From positions 1 to 6,247 of the forward strand of contig JAGGSD010000298.1 in the NCBI GenBank assembly GCA_021159265.1: a stretch of DNA of 6,247 nucleotides, in the 5' to 3' direction. Every line of letters starts with the position of its first letter. Positions within the stretch are counted from its first letter, which is position 1. Of the stretch, positions 4,395 to 6,247 are shown piece after piece. The stretch is from Syntrophobacterales bacterium (GTDB lineage Bacteria; Desulfobacterota; Syntrophia; Syntrophales; UBA6807). The notes below the pieces were generated by a model. That model saw only the letters and a program-made list of their open reading frames with translations, had not been told where the DNA came from and did no database searches. Made by a program: the position numbers and the translations under genes.

Positions 4395-6107
4395 TCACAC
4401 CATAACCGTTAATGCAGCTTCTTCAAGTGTCGTTATACCCCGGGCAACCTTGCTCGCAGCATCATCCTTTAACGTCCGTAATTTCCCTGCCCTTCTCGCT
4501 TTCTTTGTGATTTCCTGTGCTGTTCGTCCTTCCAGGATCATCTGCTGAATCGTTTCATCATTGACTAAAACCTCAAATATTCCGGTCCGTCCCCTGTAAC
4601 CTGTATTCAGACACTGCGGGCAACCCCTGCCTCTCTGAAAATTGGCATTCTCCACTTTGTCAAGCCCCCAGACAGCTAGAGCTTCTTCAGGGGGCTTGTA
4701 TGATTCTGTACAATAGGGGCAGTTAGTCCTTATCAGACGCTGGGCAAATGAAACTAATAAAACTGAAGAAACAAGAAACGGTTCTATTCCCATATCGGTC
4801 AGTCTTGTTATTGCCCCTGCAGCATCATTTGTGTGCACGGTACTCAAAACCTTGTGCCCTGTCAAAGCCGCCTGTGTTGAAATCCCCGCTGTTTCAGCAT
4901 CCCGAATCTCACCTACCATAATAACATCAGGGTCCTGACGAAGTATTGATCTCAATCCGCCCGCAAATGTCATACCGGCCTTCCGGTTGAGTTGAATCTG
5001 ACGCACCTTCGCCATCCTGTATTCCACCGGATCTTCCAGGGTAATAATATTAATATCCGGCTGATTAATCTTTTTCAATATAGAATAAAGACTTGTACTT
5101 TTACCGCTCCCCGTGGGTCCGGTGCTCAGGATCATTCCGTAAGGCCTGGCTATAACGGACTTTATCTTCTCCATGTCCTCCTCGGACATGCCAAGACGAT
5201 CAAGCGTATAAACAGCAGCCCCCATATCCAAAAGACGTAAGACAAGATTTTCCCCATAAATAGTAGGAAGAGAAGAAACTCTGATATTAATTTCCTTATT
5301 TTCCATCTTTACCGTAAACCGTCCATCCTGAGGCATCCGGGATACTGCTATATCCATATTGGCAAGAATCTTTATCCTTGAAATAATCGGAAGTATCATG
5401 TGTTTCGGAGGCGATGGCACTTCATGAAGTTTACCGTCTATCCTGAAACGAAGCTGAACGGTATGTGCTTCCGGGCTAATATGAATATCACTCGCGCCTT
5501 CACGAACAGCCTGAGAAATAATGGAATTGACTAAGCGGACAATTGGCGGTTCTTCAGCCTGGTTCTGAAGCGAACTTACCTGAACTTCAATGTCCTGATG
5601 ATCAGCCACTTCAGTCTCAATATTGATTTCAACCTCATTCATTTCCTCCAATTCCTTAACAAAACCAGACTGCATTCCATACGTTAGCCTGATCAACTGG
5701 TTCATTTCCCGTTCGGAAGAAACGACAGGCTCAACCTCCATATTGGTAATAGACTCAACCATATCAAGGGTATTGATATCCATAGGATCACACATGGCCA
5801 CAATAAGGAGATTCTTCTTTCTTTTCAGGGGCAACACCTTATTTTTCTGGCAAACATCCAGAGGAATCATTCCTGCCACATCAGGATCTGTTGGAAACTT
5901 ATCAGGACTGTATTTATCAATCTTCAGCTGTTTACTGAGAATATCAATAAGTTGATCTTCACGCACGATGCCTTGTTGAATCAGATACTCTCCAAGCCTG
6001 AGCCCCGTTTTTTTCTGGCCGGTTAAGGCACGCTCGAGTTGATCCTCCGTCAACAATTTGACATCTATTAGAATTTCACCAAGTTTTTTTCTTGTTCTCA
6101 AGATCAA
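4395..6107 (-). CDS. pilB: Type IV pilus assembly ATPase (PilB/GspE family) with MshEN domain
   Basis: A 570-residue hexameric ATPase that powers pilus extension from the cytoplasmic face. The N-terminal MshEN (GspE_N) domain has two 24-residue motifs, 8-31 and 37-60, with the family's 5-residue spacer; in MshE this pair binds cyclic-di-GMP. The second copy is complete (RLG, Gly46, Leu53, Leu57, Gln60); the first has Lys for Arg at position 1 and Lys for Gly at position 10. The catalytic domain has Walker A GPTGSGKS (330-337), Asp box ITLEDPVEYR (355-364), Walker B with VIMVGEIRD (395-403) and His box TGHKVLSTVHTND (416-428). A zinc site, CPYC (463-466) and CPQC (496-499), has the CxxC-x29-CxxC spacing of extension ATPases and is normally missing from the retraction ATPase PilT. 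The start is TTG at 6105-6107, four bases after AAGGAG; a second TTG two codons later has a 10-base spacing and is equally possible. First gene of the cluster. Confidence 0.93.
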   Translation of the reverse strand: MILRTRKKLGEILIDVKLLTEDQLERALTGQKKTGLRLGEYLIQQGIVREDQLIDILSKQLKIDKYSPDKFPTDPDVAGMIPLDVCQKNKVLPLKRKKNLLIVAMCDPMDINTLDMVESITNMEVEPVVSSEREMNQLIRLTYGMQSGFVKELEEMNEVEINIETEVADHQDIEVQVSSLQNQAEEPPIVRLVNSIISQAVREGASDIHISPEAHTVQLRFRIDGKLHEVPSPPKHMILPIISRIKILANMDIAVSRMPQDGRFTVKMENKEINIRVSSLPTIYGENLVLRLLDMGAAVYTLDRLGMSEEDMEKIKSVIARPYGMILSTGPTGSGKSTSLYSILKKINQPDINIITLEDPVEYRMAKVRQIQLNRKAGMTFAGGLRSILRQDPDVIMVGEIRDAETAGISTQAALTGHKVLSTVHTNDAAGAITRLTDMGIEPFLVSSVLLVSFAQRLIRTNCPYCTESYKPPEEALAVWGLDKVENANFQRGRGCPQCLNTGYRGRTGIFEVLVNDETIQQMILEGRTAQEITKKARRAGKLRTLKDDAASKVARGITTLEEAALTVMV

Positions 6108-6135
6108 TTATCTCCTTAGCTTACCGCTAACCCAG

Positions 6136-6151
6136 CGCAAATAAATAACCT
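6136..6151 (-). promoter_or_regulatory. Weak sigma-54-like promoter before the ATPase gene
   Basis: The minus-strand sequence AGGTTATTTATTTGCG keeps GG and TTTGC at correct -24/-12 spacing but misses the CACG part of the consensus. The predicted start, near 6125, is 18 bases before the TTG codon and leaves the AAGGAG site in the leader. No copy of the twin enhancer dyad is visible upstream. A TATAGT about 10-15 bases further upstream could instead be a sigma-70 -10 box, though without a good -35. Confidence 0.25.
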
Positions 6152-6185
6152 TTACACTATATCAAACCCTAACCCAGATAAACTG

Positions 6186-6247
6186 GAAATTCGAAATTCG
6201 AAGCACTAAATGCGAAACAAATCCGAATTTCTAATATTCAAATGTTC
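6186..6247. repeat. AT-rich dispersed intergenic repeat, cut by the window edge
   Basis: GAAATTCG occurs twice, overlapping by one base, at 6186-6193 and 6193-6200, and its complement CGAATTTC lies at 6224-6231, giving an imperfect foldback around a GCACTAAATGCGAAAC segment. Low-complexity GAAATTCG/CAAATCC-type stretches like this are familiar between genes in Desulfobacterota and some other environmental bacteria. It continues off the right edge, so its true length is unknown. I see no gene in 6108-6247. Confidence 0.45.

Noticed and set aside
6117..6133. GC-N10-CC pattern (minus strand GG...GC) as a sigma-54 promoter
   Set aside because: Only the GG and GC dinucleotides match, and the predicted start would fall on the start codon, leaving no leader for the ribosome site.

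Overview
This 6.2 kb window holds one type IV pilus (or closely related type II secretion-like) locus, with every convincing gene on the minus strand. Reading in the direction of transcription, from right to left, the order is: a PilB/GspE-family assembly ATPase (4395-6107), a PilC/GspF-family inner-membrane platform protein (3115-4347), a membrane-anchored sigma-54 activator (1683-3107), a prepilin (935-1420) and a second, diverged prepilin (123-500). The order ATPase, platform, sigma-54 regulator, pilin resembles the pilB-(pilT)-pilC-pilS-pilR-pilA clusters of Geobacter and its relatives. That gene order, the moderate base composition and the dispersed repeats between genes suggest a member of the Desulfobacterota (former Deltaproteobacteria). 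This is inferred from layout and family resemblance; the window has no rRNA or other phylogenetic marker.

Right part (3115-6247): the ATPase carries two tandem 24-residue MshEN-type motifs at its N terminus, so cyclic-di-GMP may control it. It is followed after a 47-base gap, which contains a perfect 8-bp hairpin, by the platform protein. The activator gene starts 7 bases after the platform stop codon, so these three genes probably form one operon.

Middle (1421-3107): the activator has two transmembrane helices, a HAMP-like linker, a complete sigma-54 AAA+ domain with GAFTGA, and a Fis-type DNA-binding domain. It has no receiver domain and almost no periplasmic part. The 262 bases between it and the first prepilin contain a full sigma-54 control region: a near-consensus -24/-12 promoter, an IHF-like site, and two identical 15-bp sites exactly 30 bp apart that look like the activator's enhancer. 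The simplest model is a one-protein membrane switch, replacing the usual PilS/PilR pair, that drives the adjacent pilin gene.

Left part (1-934): the second prepilin is a paralogue of the first but lacks its aspartate-rich, calcium-loop-like segment. The two are separated by a gap holding a 227-bp MITE-like element, which has inverted ends and an 8-bp flanking direct repeat. After it come a hairpin over a strong Shine-Dalgarno sequence and a possible 19-codon leader ORF whose stop overlaps the likely prepilin ATG. A double palindromic repeat unit lies beyond the second prepilin, and the far right edge enters an AT-rich repeat. No pilT, pilD (prepilin peptidase), pilM-Q, RNA gene or CRISPR array is visible.
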